In this document: piece by piece, positions 32,716 through 43,205 of the stretch | How the letters are laid out: every line of letters begins with the position of its first letter | Numbering within the stretch: the first letter of the stretch is position 1 | Assembly (NCBI GenBank): GCA_963575745.1 | Contig: CAUYUJ010007469.1 | Location: 185,716 to 249,715, forward strand | Length of the DNA: 64,000 bases | Reading direction: 5' to 3' | Source of the DNA: Prorocentrum cordatum | Lineage: Eukaryota > Sar > Dinophyceae > Prorocentrales > Prorocentraceae | Made by a program: the position numbers and the translations under genes | The notes under the pieces: model-generated | Database searches by the model: none | What the model was told of the DNA's origin: nothing | The model's input: only the letters and a program-made list of their open reading frames with translations

Positions 32716-32980
32716 AAAAGCAGTGGCGAAGCGTCCTAGCTCGCCTATAAGCCTACCAAAGAATGTTCTAAGAACCTTTTGTGGTTCGCGCGAAATGTTC
32801 TAAAAACATTCCTGGCCGAGATTGTTTTGTCTGAACACATCGGGCCTATGTTCTAAGAAGATTGCGTTTGTTGTAAGAGCACCTTTTTGGGTCCTAAGAG
32901 CATGTCGTGGTAGGCCTGCAGGAATGCTGGGACGGTCGGTCCCTGCTCATTCTGTCGGCGACGGCTCGCCAGGGAGCGAG
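32716..32980 (+). repeat. Repeat family I, copy 1, rich in GTTCTAAGAAC palindromes
   Basis: Starts AGCAGTGGCGAAGCGTCCT-like and ends GGTCGGTCCCTGCTC. It matches 34,716-34,950 throughout. Contains GTTCTAAGAAC and several GTTCTAA/TTAGAAC half-palindromes. Confidence 0.75.
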
Positions 32981-33239
32981 TCCCAGCCCCTCGAAGGAGA
33001 GAAAAGGGCATACGTGCAAACTTTCGACGCTGCGCGCGGACTTCTCGGACCTCAGCGGCCAGCCCCGGTGAGCAGGGGCGGGCCTTTGCTTCTCAGAGGG
33101 CCCGGAAGCCTTCCAGCCTTCCGAGAAGTCTCCTGAGCTCTCCCCGAAGACCCAGACGGCTTCTAGGCGCGAAGGCTATCGAGAAGCCCATCGCGCATCG
33201 CTCAGCGTCTTCGCTGTCGATGGACCGTCGCTCTTCCCC
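32981..33239. other. No gene seen
   Basis: Featureless. Confidence 0.4.
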
Positions 33240-33450
33240 AGACATGCGACGTCCTGATTTTTTCAGGACGCCGTCCCTGGAAGTCCCGGCCCTTTCCCCC
33301 GGACCGGTTTCTCGTCCTGAGCCGTTTGTTGACAGTCCCGAGGCCCGGCGAAGGCCCACCGGGGCCGAAAACAGCCAAAAACTCCCCGTGACGAGAATCG
33401 CCCAAAGTAGCCGAAAATCGCCAAAAACTCCCCGTCGTGAAAATATCAGG
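33240..33450 (+). repeat. Dispersed repeat family A, copy 5 (forward)
   Basis: Complete-looking unit: CATGCGACGTCCTGATTTTT, CCCTTTCCCCCGGACCGGTT, CGTCCTGAGCCGTTTGTTGA, CCCGAGGCCCGGCGAAGGCC, then GCCAAAAACTCCCCGT, which occurs twice. I use it as the reference orientation. Confidence 0.85.
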
Positions 33451-33754
33451 CTGATGCTTTCTCGACGCGATCCGCCGGCGGCCCGCGTCGCCGCGGCTCA
33501 GCGGTCGACGGCCGGCCGCCCCCCCCCCCGTGGGAGCCGGCCGCCGGCCGTGCGGAGTGCAGCGGGCCCCGTGCCTCCCGCGGCTCGGAGGTTCGGGAGG
33601 GCGTCGGGTATGGCCAGGGCCCCATAGGAAGTGTGAGGAGGGAGTGTGAAACTTTTTGGTCTGCGGGTCGAGAGCGGGCCTCTTCCGGTTAAGAGCTAGG
33701 CGGGGCGCGCAAAGCACTAATTGGGGAGACAGGGCGCGGGCGGGCGGGGCCGAG
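33451..33754. other. GC-rich, no gene
   Basis: GGCCGGCCGCC-type words at 33,475-33,620, then ordinary sequence. Confidence 0.4.
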
Positions 33755-34210
33755 GGAGTACAAAACACAGGCACAATTGATCGCTAATTTCCCAGAAAAT
33801 AAGGGAAAAGATGGGAAGTGGGGGGGAAGACGAAAAACCCAAAACATAGGATTATAGGATCATGGGAATGCCAGGGCGATCGGTCCCTGCTCAAAGGTAA
33901 TGTCAGCTTGTGGTCAACAAAAGGCCAGCCCCCTCCCCTCGGAGCTGATGAGTAGACCCCCCGGGTCGCGAGCCATTTTTTGGTAAAAAGTCACCCCGTC
34001 GCCCGCGGCTCGGAGGATCGGGAGGGGAAGGTCGTCGGGTATGGCCAGGGCCCCAGGTAATGTCAGGAGGGAGAAAACCACACAGGCACAGCTACTCGTT
34101 GATTTCCTAGAAAATAGGGGAAAGATGGGAAGTGGGGGGGAAGACGAAGTTCCAAAACATATGGGGACATATGGGCAGGGCGGACCCATAAAGTATGGGA
34201 AAAGGTAATG
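33755..34210 (+). repeat. Two tandem diverged units related to the outer arm at 28.65 kb
   Basis: 33,763-33,930 and 34,075-34,225 share ACACAGGCACA, GATTTCC(C/T)AGAAAATA, GATGGGAAGTGGGGGGGAAG and GGTAATGTCAGCTTGTG. The first part also resembles 28,655-28,740, the arm of the composite element. Confidence 0.65.
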
Positions 34211-34369
34211 TCAGCTTGTGATCGCTGGTCCCCACAGGCCCGACCGCCTCTCCTGGGCCAGGGTTCCGCCCGGGGTCCGCTCCTGTCGCCCGGGGCCCGC
34301 TCCTGCTGAGCTTCTCTGGGCACGACCACGGGCCGGCCCCCCCCCTGGAGGCCGAATCCGAGGCAAAAT

Positions 34370-34535
34370 ATCGACCACGACGACGACGACGACGACCACG
34401 GCGACGACGACGACCACGACGACAACGACGACGACGACGATGACGATGACGACCACCACGGCCACGACGGCGACGACGACGACCACGACGGCGACCACGG
34501 CGACCAAGGCGACCGCGGCGACCACGGCGACGGCG
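34370..34535 (+). repeat. (CGA)n microsatellite
   Basis: CGACCACGACGACGA-type triplets grading into GCGACCACGG. Thr-rich and Ser/Val-rich frames are repeat translations. Confidence 0.9.
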
Positions 34536-34715
34536 ACGGCCCCGCCCGAAAGCCGCCGCGCGGCCCGCGGCCGCCGTCCCGCCGGTGGCGCCCGGCGCCG
34601 GCGGCCCCCCGCTGGGCGCCCGCGGCGCGGCCGGCGCCTGCGCGGCCAGCGCCTGCGCGGCGGCGGCGGCGCGGCGGCGGCAGGCGCGCCGCAGCGTGGC
34701 CTCGCACGTCCTCGA
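34536..34715. other. GC-rich block
   Basis: Extremely GC- and CpG-rich (GCGGCGCGGCCGGCG type), like 28,290-28,460. A short Ala-rich frame at 34,585-34,767 is not recognised. Confidence 0.5.
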
Positions 34716-34950
34716 GCAGTGGCGAAGCGTCCTGGCTTGCCTGCAGGCCCACCACAGAATGTTCTAAGAACCCTTTTTGTGGTCTGCGCGAAATGTTCTT
34801 CGAGCATTTCTGGCCGATGTTTCCTTGTTTTAACACAGTCGGCTCATGTTCTCAGAACATTGCTCTGCTCTCAGAACAGGTTTCGTTTCTAAGAAACGTT
34901 CGTGGCAGGCCTATATGAATGCCAGGACGGTAGGTCCCTGCTCGTTTTCC
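34716..34950 (+). repeat. Repeat family I, copy 2
   Basis: Collinear with 32,716-32,980: GCAGTGGCGAAGCGTCCTGG, AGAATGTTCTAAGAACCC, CTGCGCGAAATGTTCTT, and the terminal GGTAGGTCCCTGCTCG. The shared end GGTCCCTGCTC also occurs at 33,882. Confidence 0.75.
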
Positions 34951-35743
34951 CCTTCGACCCCCCCAGCCCCCCCCACACCGTTCCTCCCCGAGGTGTGGGC
35001 GCGGTGATCCGTTCACGGTCGGCGTCTGCCTCGCATCCGGCCCCTGGGCCCTCGCAGTCGGAGGATGCCGCGGGGAGGTGTGGTCCAGGGCTCCGGGCGA
35101 GTTTTCTTGCGACGTGGTGAGATGATTCGCGACGCCAGATCTTAGGGCTGCCCCACGTCCCCATGAACGTTCCCGCCTGCCTCCTCCGCGTGTCCTCCCC
35201 TCTCCCGCTGCCGCCAGAGAGGCGGGGATAGGGGAGGAGGAGGATGGGGACAGACCAGGAAGTGCCGCCTCCTTCTTGTTGGTGTGGCCTGTTCTGCCCC
35301 GTCCCCTCGATTTGTGCTCTGTCTGGGCCAGGTTCTGGGGGAGCAGGATGACGAGCCCGCATGTCGGGCGCTCTGGGCTGCGGCACTCTGCGAATATCGT
35401 CCGCTGCGCTCCCCCGACTGCCACTCGCATGCTGGGCACTTCCGTGGACTTCCGACGGACCGACCTGCGCGCGGCACCTGCCCAGAGCCCTACTTAGCAG
35501 TCGGGAGCTGGGGCAGCCACCGGTGCACTCGCTCCTCCTCCTCCTCCTCCTCCTCCTCCTCCTCCTCCCTCCCTCCTCCTCCTCCTCCTCCTCCTCCTCC
35601 TCCTCCTTCTCCTCCTCCTCCTCTGTCTCGACCGATGCGGGATCGGGTTGGCGTGCTGCGGTTGGCGCTCGGGGGGGGAGCACGCGCGGGCCTCGGCCAG
35701 AGCTCCTGGGGGCCCGAGCCCTCGTGCTCCCCGCTATCGTTAC
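34951..35743. other. No gene; (TCC)n at 35,534-35,630
   Basis: The TCC triplet tract is the only clear feature. Long frames on both strands are partly its translation. Confidence 0.5.
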
Positions 35744-35930
35744 GTCGGGCGTGTCCCCCTACAGGGGCATGTTCGACGAAATATTCTTTTTCAAAAAAAA
35801 AAAGAGTCAACAAAAATACTACAAAAATAGTCTGGGGACTATTTTTGAGTATTGTTGGACCTTTTTAGAATATGTTTGAGGTATTTTCGAATTTTCTTCG
35901 GAAATCGCCCTGTAGGGGGACAGGCCCGAC
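35744..35930. mobile_element. Foldback element family K, copy 1, AT-rich
   Basis: The ends GTCGGGC(G)TGTCCCCCTACAGGG and CCCTGTAGGGGGACAGGCCCGAC are inverted over about 23 bases. The interior is strikingly AT-rich in GC-rich DNA and forms its own hairpin: CAAAAATAGTC, loop TGGG, GACTATTTTTG, with outer pairing of ATACT/AGTAT and ATATTCT/AGAATAT. At 187 bases with no coding capacity it looks like a MITE. Flanks TTAC and TTAA do not give a clear target duplication. Confidence 0.85.
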
Positions 35931-36729
35931 TTAACGCTGTCGACCGTCCGAGCGGCGCCAGCGTCGAGAGTCGATTCCCGCGCGCGCATGCGGCGCGGAC
36001 TTCGGCTGGACAGTGGACGCGCGCAACAGCTGGCAGTCGGGAGCTGGAGCGCTGCCACGCCGCTCTTCCAGACAGCGTCGACCCTCTCAGGAGCGACTCG
36101 CCAGGAGGGGCGTGTGCCAGTCGAGGCCTCCACAACGCTGTGCTCGCCGGTGGTCGCCCCCGGCCCCCGCTGGCAGCTCTCGGCGGCGGCCGCCCTAATC
36201 CAGCCCCAGGTCGTAATCGCGTGCTTTTCCCTCGTCGTCTTCCTCCCTCTCCCCCTCTTCTCTCTCTCCCTCTCTCTCTTTCTCTTTTTTTTGTTTGATT
36301 CTCTCTCTCTCTCTCTCTCCCTCTCTTTCCCGCTGTCGTACGAGCTGTTAAACCAGATGCTCCCAGGCAGGCTTCGTGGTGCCATTGCTCCTGTGGGCAG
36401 TTGGTCGACGCGGCGCGGCGTACAGGCAGGGGGCCTTGTGGCACGGTGGACCGGCTGCCGTGCACGACTTTTTCTTTTCTGTTTTTTGCGAGGGCCACAC
36501 GTGGAGCTCTGGGTCGGCATGGTGAGCGTCGAGGAAATTCGGAGGTTGATAGACCTCCTGCCCTGGCACGCCGATGAAGGAATTGGCCGATTTCAGTTCG
36601 CGAGAGGGCGTCGCGGCCGTCATGTTTGCGGGTCCAGGTCCGTCGGTTTTGGTCCTAGGCCGTTTTCACTAAGGGGATGTTTACTAAAGGGAGGTTTGTC
36701 CACCGCCAAATCCCAGACATGATCGCGCC
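35931..36729. other. No gene; (CT)n at 36,230-36,325
   Basis: CT dinucleotide tract with a T8 run. Frames lack known domains. Confidence 0.5.
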
Positions 36730-36901
36730 GCTACAAAAATCAGGACGGTGGGTTTTTGGTTATTCTCAACCCTGGGGGGCCCTCGCCCGGCCTCGGGAGC
36801 GTCAAAAACGACCCAGTGCGAAAAATCGGCCCCAGCGAAAGGGTCGGGACTTCCGGGGGCAGCCCTCCTAGAACAATCAGGACGTCGCATGTTTGGGTCT
36901 T
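36730..36901 (-). repeat. Dispersed repeat family A, copy 6
   Basis: AAAAATCAGGACGGTGGGTT to AATCAGGACGTCGCATGTTT, full-length and inverted. Its right end abuts the reverse transcriptase fragment within a few bases. Confidence 0.85.
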
Positions 36902-37860
36902 GGACACTGTGGAGCACGACGCGCTGTGGGCGGCACTACACGGGCAGAGTGCTCTCACGCTTTCGTCAACCTGTTGAAGGAACTCCACGCGAAGGACGGG
37001 GCCGCAGTGATAACCCGAACACAAAGCAGGAAGCTTGACATTTCACGTGGGGTCAAGCAGGACGACCTTATCAGTTTCTACTTGTTCGTGGTCGTGAGGC
37101 TATCTTCAGGAAGTTGAAGGCGCGATGGGAGAGCTTGAACGTACGTCGCACGGGGGGCGCACTAGGGCATCGTCATTGGCTTCCCCGACCTACCCCTCAC
37201 GAGCCTCCGTTTTGCGGACGACGTCTTCTTGCTGTGCACAAGCAAGTGGGACGTGGCCAGAATGATCGTGCACCCTGAGACAGGTGATCAAGTACGGGTT
37301 TAAGGTGCGCGTGGGGCAGAATGCGATTCTCACAAACGCCATCTCGAGGCGATCCTGCGTGATATTAATTGGGCGCGACGTCCGGGTCATACAATCCGGG
37401 TAGTCGTACATACTTAATCACGCGGCAGAGCTCACGCACCGAAGTGTTGCAGGAAGGGCAGTGTTCATTCCCTTTGAAAGGATATCCTGTGCCAGCGACG
37501 TCTGCCTCTTCGGTATCGCATGTGTCTGTCTGTCCCTGCGTGCGTCATCCCTGGCGTGTTATATGCTGCAGGAAGTTGGGCTCTGACCGTTGGAAGCTTC
37601 GCACGGTACCTCGCGGTCCTGCTGATGATTCATTGGTTGGCCACGTCAAGCGGTCCACGCACATCCGTGAGGAGCCCGTCACCAGGCTCGGGATGCAGGG
37701 CTTGACCGCGCTCTTCAGGAAGGCGGGAATGTCGGACAAGATCTCCGCGCACTCCGACAGGCGGTGGGTTAGGAGAGCGCTCCATTGGGCGCCGCGGCAT
37801 AGGGTGCCGGCCTCGAAACCGCGAGGCGGACAACACAAACGGTGGAGTGAAGCTTGACGA
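36900..37860 (+). pseudogene. LINE-type reverse transcriptase fragment, 5'-truncated and frameshifted
   Basis: Remnant of a non-LTR retrotransposon reverse transcriptase, distinct from the copies at 51-60 kb. It opens inside motif A (LDTVEHDALWAAL), then reads HAFVNLLKELHAK, the motif B RGVKQDDLISFYLF (family form RGVRQGDPISP, 37,046), and motif C LRFADDVFLL with intact FADD (about 37,210-37,221). Downstream are VIPGVLYAAGSWALT (about 37,545) and HIREEPVTRLGM...WVRRALHWAP (to about 37,820), matching the C-terminal region of such elements. These pieces occupy all three frames, so the copy is dead unless the sequence carries indel errors. The 5' part is missing exactly where repeat family A copy 6 ends. 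Confidence 0.75.
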
Positions 37861-37919
37861 CGACGCTGTTTTTGTTCCCACATCCAAGCGCAAGGCCGGA
37901 GGTGCAGGAGCGCTCCTGA

Positions 37920-38010
37920 GACCTCTATGGGTTGTTTCTCTCTCTCTCTCTCTCACTCTCTTTCTCTCTTTCTGTCGCTCTCTCTCTCTCTCTCCCATCT
38001 CTGTCACTCT
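37920..38010. repeat. (CT)n microsatellite
   Basis: CTCTCT run with TTTCTC interruptions, just after the reverse transcriptase remnant. Confidence 0.9.
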
Positions 38011-38221
38011 TGCTGCCCTTGCTCTTCCTTCTCTTTCTATGTTTCTCTCTGTCCCGCTTTCCTGCGATCATCAAGTTTCTTCCTCCTCCACCTGGTTACT
38101 CTCCTCCTCCTCCGCTGTGTCCAGCCTGACTGAGACCGACGTCGGTCCCGTACCCGTCCGCCGACGCCTCGCCGCTCCATCCCTGTCCATCCTCCTCTCC
38201 TTCTCACCCCTCCCCCCATTT

Positions 38222-38899
38222 TTCCTCCTCCTCCTCCTCCTCCTCCTCCTCCTCCTCCTCCTCCTCCGCCTCCTCCTCCTCCTCCTCCTCTCGATGGGAG
38301 GAGGAGGATCAGTGGGAGTGGAGGGAGGGTTCTGAAGGGAGCAGTGGAGATTGGGAGGACGAGTGGCAGGAGGAGGGGAAGGAAACGGAGGACCCCGTCC
38401 CCTCCCTCATTTTCCGTTGGTTCTCCTCCTTATCCTCCTCCTCTTCCTCGTCCTCCTCCTCCTCGTCCTCCTCCTCCTCCTCCTCCTCTCGTCCCCTCCT
38501 CCTCCCACCTCCTCCCTCCTCCCCCTCCCTCCTGCCGCCTCTTCCCTTCTCCCTCCCCTTCTCCCTCCGCCGCTATCCCCCCCTTCGAGCTCCCTCATTC
38601 CACCCCCTCCCTCCATATCACTCCCCCCTCCCTCCCTCCTTCCCTCCTCGCGTCCTCCCCTCCTCCCTCGCCGCTCGGGCGGCAGGCGCGTGCAGGAGCC
38701 CGCCCAGGGGCGCGGATGCGCGCCGTCGCCCAGGAGGAGCCGGTGCCTCTCCCCTTCGTCGTGCTGATGCCGCCCCCCTCTTGCCTCCCCCTCCTCCTCC
38801 TCCTCCCCTCCTCCTCCTCCTCCTCCTCCTCCTCCTCCTCCCCCTCCTCCTCCTCCTCCTCCTCCTCCTCCTCCTCCTCCTCCTCATCATAGTCATCAG

Positions 38900-38970
<71 letters not shown>

Positions 38971-38989
38971 GCATCAGCATCAGCATCAG

Positions 38990-39076
<87 letters not shown>

Positions 39077-39175
39077 GCATCCTCCTCCTCCTCCTCCTCC
39101 CCCTCGTCCTCCTCTTCGTCCTCCTCCTCCTCCTCGTCCTCCTCCTCCTCCTCCTTCTCCGTTCCTTCTCCTTCT
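38222..39175. repeat. (TCC)n, (CAT)n, (TCC)n compound microsatellite
   Basis: TCC tracts at 38,222-38,292 and 38,420-38,882, then (CAT)n at 38,883-39,077 with a CAGCAT block, then TCC again to 39,175. The CAT block mirrors the (GAT)n tracts at 27 and 30 kb. Frames are repeat translations. Confidence 0.95.
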
Positions 39176-39299
39176 AAATAATTTCTCCCAGTCGCACCCC
39201 GAGGCCAGTTTCTAGGGCGGGCCGGGCGTTTCGCCAGAGACGTCCTCACCTTTGATGACCATCAAGCTTAACAAGTGGCAACAGTTTCACAGATGGAGG

Positions 39300-39560
39300 T
39301 TCTCGCCCTAGCGCCGCGCACATTCGTTTTCACAATTCGCAAGGGTTTCACTGATTGAGGGCGGGTGGTTTTCAAAATGTGGCTCTCGCCTCAGCGCCGC
39401 GCACATTCATGTTTTTCTTTCTACGGTTGTAAGCGTTTCACGGATTGAGGGCGGGTGGTTTTCAAAATGTGGCTCTCGCCTTCGCGCCGAGCACATTCGT
39501 TTTCACAGTTTGCAAGGGCTTCACGGATTGAGGGAGATTCTTCTTCAAAATGTGGTTCAT
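39300..39560 (-). repeat. 83-bp satellite family D, inverted, three units
   Basis: GCGCCGCGCA-type anchors at 39,311, 39,394 and 39,484. Read in reverse complement the unit equals that at 15,211-15,518 (GGCGAGAGCCACATTTTGAA). Confidence 0.9.
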
Positions 39561-40015
39561 CGTTGGTGACTCTTGGGTTGACTTTGGTCCTCCTCCTCCT
39601 CCTCCGCCTCCGCTTGTTCCCTCAATCTCCTCCCCCCCTTTGCTTCGATTTCTCCGCGCCCTCCTCCTTCTCTTACCGCCTCCTTTCAGCGAACCCTTTC
39701 AGTGAGGGCTCTGTGCCGCGCCGACGGTCGGCGCGGCGTAGCCCGTCAGTCCGACGGCCTCAGGTGGGCCCCGAACTCGTCCTTCCCGAACTTCTTTGCG
39801 ACGGACGCCCCTCCTTTGCTCGCGAGCTGAGGGGCGCCCGACCTTCTCTTGCCGCATGGCAGCTCGGCTGAGCTGGCGGCCCCCGTATGTTACACGGGGG
39901 GCGGGCCGCGCCCCCCTTCGGCCCGTGGGCTGGGGACGGCCTCGCCGCGGCGCACGGTGCGCCGCCTCCTTATCTTGGCGTGAGCTCCTCTGAGATGTCG
40001 TGCATGCTGAGCACC
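39561..40015. other. No gene recognised
   Basis: Short CTC tract at 39,587-39,605. No motif in either strand. Confidence 0.4.
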
Positions 40016-40470
40016 GGTTCTGAGGACCCTGCTCCTGTCCTCCTTGTGGGCGGCCTCCTTGCATTCACAATCTTCAGAGCTGTTGAAGACCCTGCTCCTG
40101 TCTTCCTTTCAGCTGAGGTTGTGGTAGGCTCATCACGCCTCGCTGCTGAGGACCGTGCTCCTGTCCTCCTTTCAGCGGGCTGGTCAAGTCGAGGTGGTGG
40201 TTGTTGTTGATGAGGTGGAGGTTCTAGGGTTGTTTGTCTTCGTACTGCCTCGCAGCTGAGGGCCCTGCTCCTGTCCTCCTTTCTGCGGGCGTGCCTGCTG
40301 GAGATATGTTCTGGGGACCCTGCTCCTGTCCTTCTTTTCGGTGTCTCCAGGGCGTGCTCTTCGAGCCTCGCTGTTGAGGACCCTGGTCCTGTCCTCCTTT
40401 CAGCGGGCTCTGTCATGGTTGAGTCGTGCCGCGCTGCTGAGGACCCTTCTCCTGTCCTCCTTTCAGCGGG
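40016..40470 (+). repeat. 63-bp tandem repeat with splice-acceptor-like core, seven units
   Basis: The core GACCCTGCTCCTGTCCTCCT followed by TTCAGCGGGC is anchored at 40,031, 40,094, 40,157, 40,267, 40,322, 40,385 and 40,448, mostly 63 apart. On the plus strand it reads as pyrimidine tract plus CAG. On the minus strand a 247-residue frame (39,970-40,713) reads a 21-residue repeat around PAERRTGAGSSAAR. It follows the minus-strand retroelement at 40.9-43.2 kb and may be its 3' part. Confidence 0.8.
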
Positions 40471-40908
40471 CAGGTGGTATCGAGGTGGTGATGGTTGTTG
40501 GATGGATGGTGGTTGCGGGGTGGGTGATCGGTCGGTGGTGAGTCCCATGGGTTGTGGATGGTCGTCTTGAGGGTCTATGGTAAGGTCGTGGGAAGATCGT
40601 ATTGTTGCTGGGGTTGTGGTGTGGGTTATGGGCGCACTTGAGAGGCCTCCATGCACCGACTTCAAGTGGGGTTCGTGGCGGTCCCACCTCGTCCCGCTAT
40701 GGCTAGGGGTCACGGTGCCCTCGGTGGGGGCGAACCCCAGGCCTGGTGCTTGCTGCTGTCGTCGGTGGGGAATGTCTCGGCTGCCTTCTGCTTCGCCGCT
40801 TGGGCGATCGGGTAAGCTCCTCCTTCGCCATGGGGATGGTGGGGGTGGCGAGCTAGGGCGGACCGCGGGGGCGCGGGTAGTGGCCGTCCTACCCCCCCCC
40901 CCTGCCCC

Positions 40909-43205
40909 TCACCATCCCCCCTGGTAGGCGCGGGCAGCACTCGTCCTGCCCCCCCCACCCTTCGAGCCCGTCTCGAAGTTCGATCCTTGCCTCACCAGGG
41001 CAGCGTTGACTTGTGGTGTGGTGTGGTAGGACGTTCCTTGGGTCGTGGGGTGTAGCTGGTCGGTGGTGCTTGGCAAGAGTGGAGTGGGTGTGTAATGCGG
41101 CTCGCATGTGTCCGCTGACCTCTTGCTCATGCTGCCGCTGCCTTCAGCAATACTACAACACGTGGCGACTTGTGCCTGGGGTGTTCCCTCGCATTCGGGG
41201 CTTCCCCAGGACTTGCGTCCTAACGCATCTTGCAAAACTTGGTGACGCTGCCTGAGGTGTTCCCACGCACTCGGGGCTTCCTCAGGACTTGCGTCCTGAC
41301 GCCTTTGAGCTTGTCGTCGGTGACACTCTTCGTGGCGTTCGTATTCGTCATGAGGCGGCACTACGCCTTCTCGTTCTATGTAGTAGGCGTCGTTGGTGTT
41401 CGGGTTCTGGCTGGTGGGCGCAGCGGTTGCGGTTCTGAGGCCCCATCTAGCCACAATGTTGCCGTCGATCAGGTCGGCGATGGTGAAGTCGATCTCCTTT
41501 TCGTTTGCCGTATGCATTATGTTGCGGAGGTCGTCGCGGGTGCCGTTGTCGAGGGTCTGTATGGCGCCGAGTTCGTAGTGGTTCGTCGGGGTCTCGTAGG
41601 CGGTCGTCAGGTTGGCGGTGTACCGAGATTCGGGGGTCTGCCTGATGATCGACTCGGCCGAGATGGCTGCTACGAGTGGTACGTTGGTCGTGGTCGCCAT
41701 GAAGATCATACGCAAGACCTCACGTGTGACGTCGTTGGCAGCGAATATCTCGTCGGCGATGGTCTCGGATACTTGAGGCGTTCCCCAGGGTGCCTCGGGG
41801 GTGCGCCGCTTGCTTGCTCTGCTGCCTAGAACGTCGGTTGCATCGTGTAGGTACCAGGTTCGTCGTGGGAACTCTACGTAGATGGCCGCTACCTCGCCAT
41901 GTAGGGTCCTGCGTTGTGCTCGCCGAAGTACTGTCGGTAGTTCTGACGTCTGGCGATCTGTGTGTAGTCCAGGCCGCTGATGCTCGTGATCCCGTTGCTG
42001 GCCATGATCTGTTGGAGGTCGGCAGCCTGTCGAGGGCGGTCAGTGATGAAGACGATCTCTTGGCGCTCGGCTGGTTTTGCAGGCGAGCTCGCGGGTGGTC
42101 TGCTTGGTGATGACTCAAGTCTGGCGAACGCTTTGGGTAGGACGGGTGACGTCTCGAGGAGAGGCAGCGGCGTGACGTCGCACGGGTAGGCTGGCTTGTC
42201 GCTGAAGGTTGGGTGTCGTCCTTGCTTCGTGTTGGCGTTCGTGGCCTCGGCGATGGCGGCGAAGTTCTCTGCTATTTGCTGCTCCGTCAGAGGCTCCATC
42301 GTCTGGGTGTGCCAGACATACCAGGATTTGCGGCAACGGTGAGCCACCGATAAGTGCTTGATGAGCCTCGGAAGAGAGTGGTGCTCGGTCTGGCAGCATC
42401 GGCACGCGGTACCTGTCGCCCAGAAGCGCGGGTCTTCGTGGTCTGGATGACCCCTGCCCATATGGATTAGCATGCCTTGCCTGGAGGCGACTCGGCCGCA
42501 GGCGTAGCAGACGTACTTCTGGTTGTTGGTGTCTGCGCAGAGGTCCAGCACTTCAGTTGCGTGAGCTGCCGAGGTCATCAGGATATCCTTCTGGAGCTTG
42601 GCGCCTTGAGCTTGGTCGCGAGTGTGGAGAATGTATGCCTTCGAAGCTGCCTTGACCGCGTTGGTGAATAGCTTCGGCTTCTGTCGGGCCCAGTTGATGA
42701 TGTCGCGGTCGTGCTGGGTTTGGCTGGGCCACCTCTCTTTTGGTAAGTATGTTCGTGGGAAGTCGAAGTCTTTCTTGAGCTGGCGGCTCCATGTGCCCTT
42801 TCGTTGGCGTTGGCCGTCGAGTAGCTGAAGTAGGACTGCTGGAGCATTATTCAGGAGTCTAGGCAAGTATCGTAGCCGCGCGATCGACTGGTGGGTGATG
42901 AAGTCGGGTACTCCTGTCTTGGCGATTGCCTCGGCCTCGGAGATCTGCTGGTCGGGTGAGTTGGTCTTGGTTAGTGAAGCTGCGACGCGGTATGGGCCCA
43001 TGTACTTGGCGGATATGTGCTTCAGGTCCTTCAGGGTCAGGTCGCTCCAGACATGGTGGTTGTAGGTAAGCGAGGATGCCGAAAAAGAGTGGACGTACTT
43101 GACCTTGGTTTTCTTCGAGAGCTTCTTGCGGCGGAGGATCTGCTTCTCAAGAGGCCGGGCTGCACCAAGCGTATGGTTGACCCTTAGGCAGATCTCTGGC
43201 CCCAT
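40909..43205 (-). pseudogene. C-terminal half of a retroelement polyprotein with two C2H2 fingers
   Basis: On the minus strand, 43,205-41,889 encodes 438 residues. Residues 50-210 (SDLTLKDLKHISAKYMGPYR, then SIARLRYLPRLL and WARQKPKLF) match the region that follows reverse transcriptase in dinoflagellate LINE-like polyproteins as I recall it. Residues 233-253 (C233, C236, H248, H253) and 268-289 (C268, C271, H284, H289) form two C2H2 fingers. After a frameshift near 41,889 the reading continues (GEVAAIYVEFPRRTWYLHDA) through 41,715-40,909 (LRMIFMATTTNVPL, NEKEIDFTIADLIDG). The reverse transcriptase itself is absent upstream, so this is a truncated copy. Its role in the element is unknown; the fingers probably bind nucleic acid. 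Confidence 0.6.

Noticed and set aside
33965-33985. GAGCCATTTTTTGG as a second spliced-leader relic
   Set aside because: Only a short core matches; both flanks differ and no gene follows.
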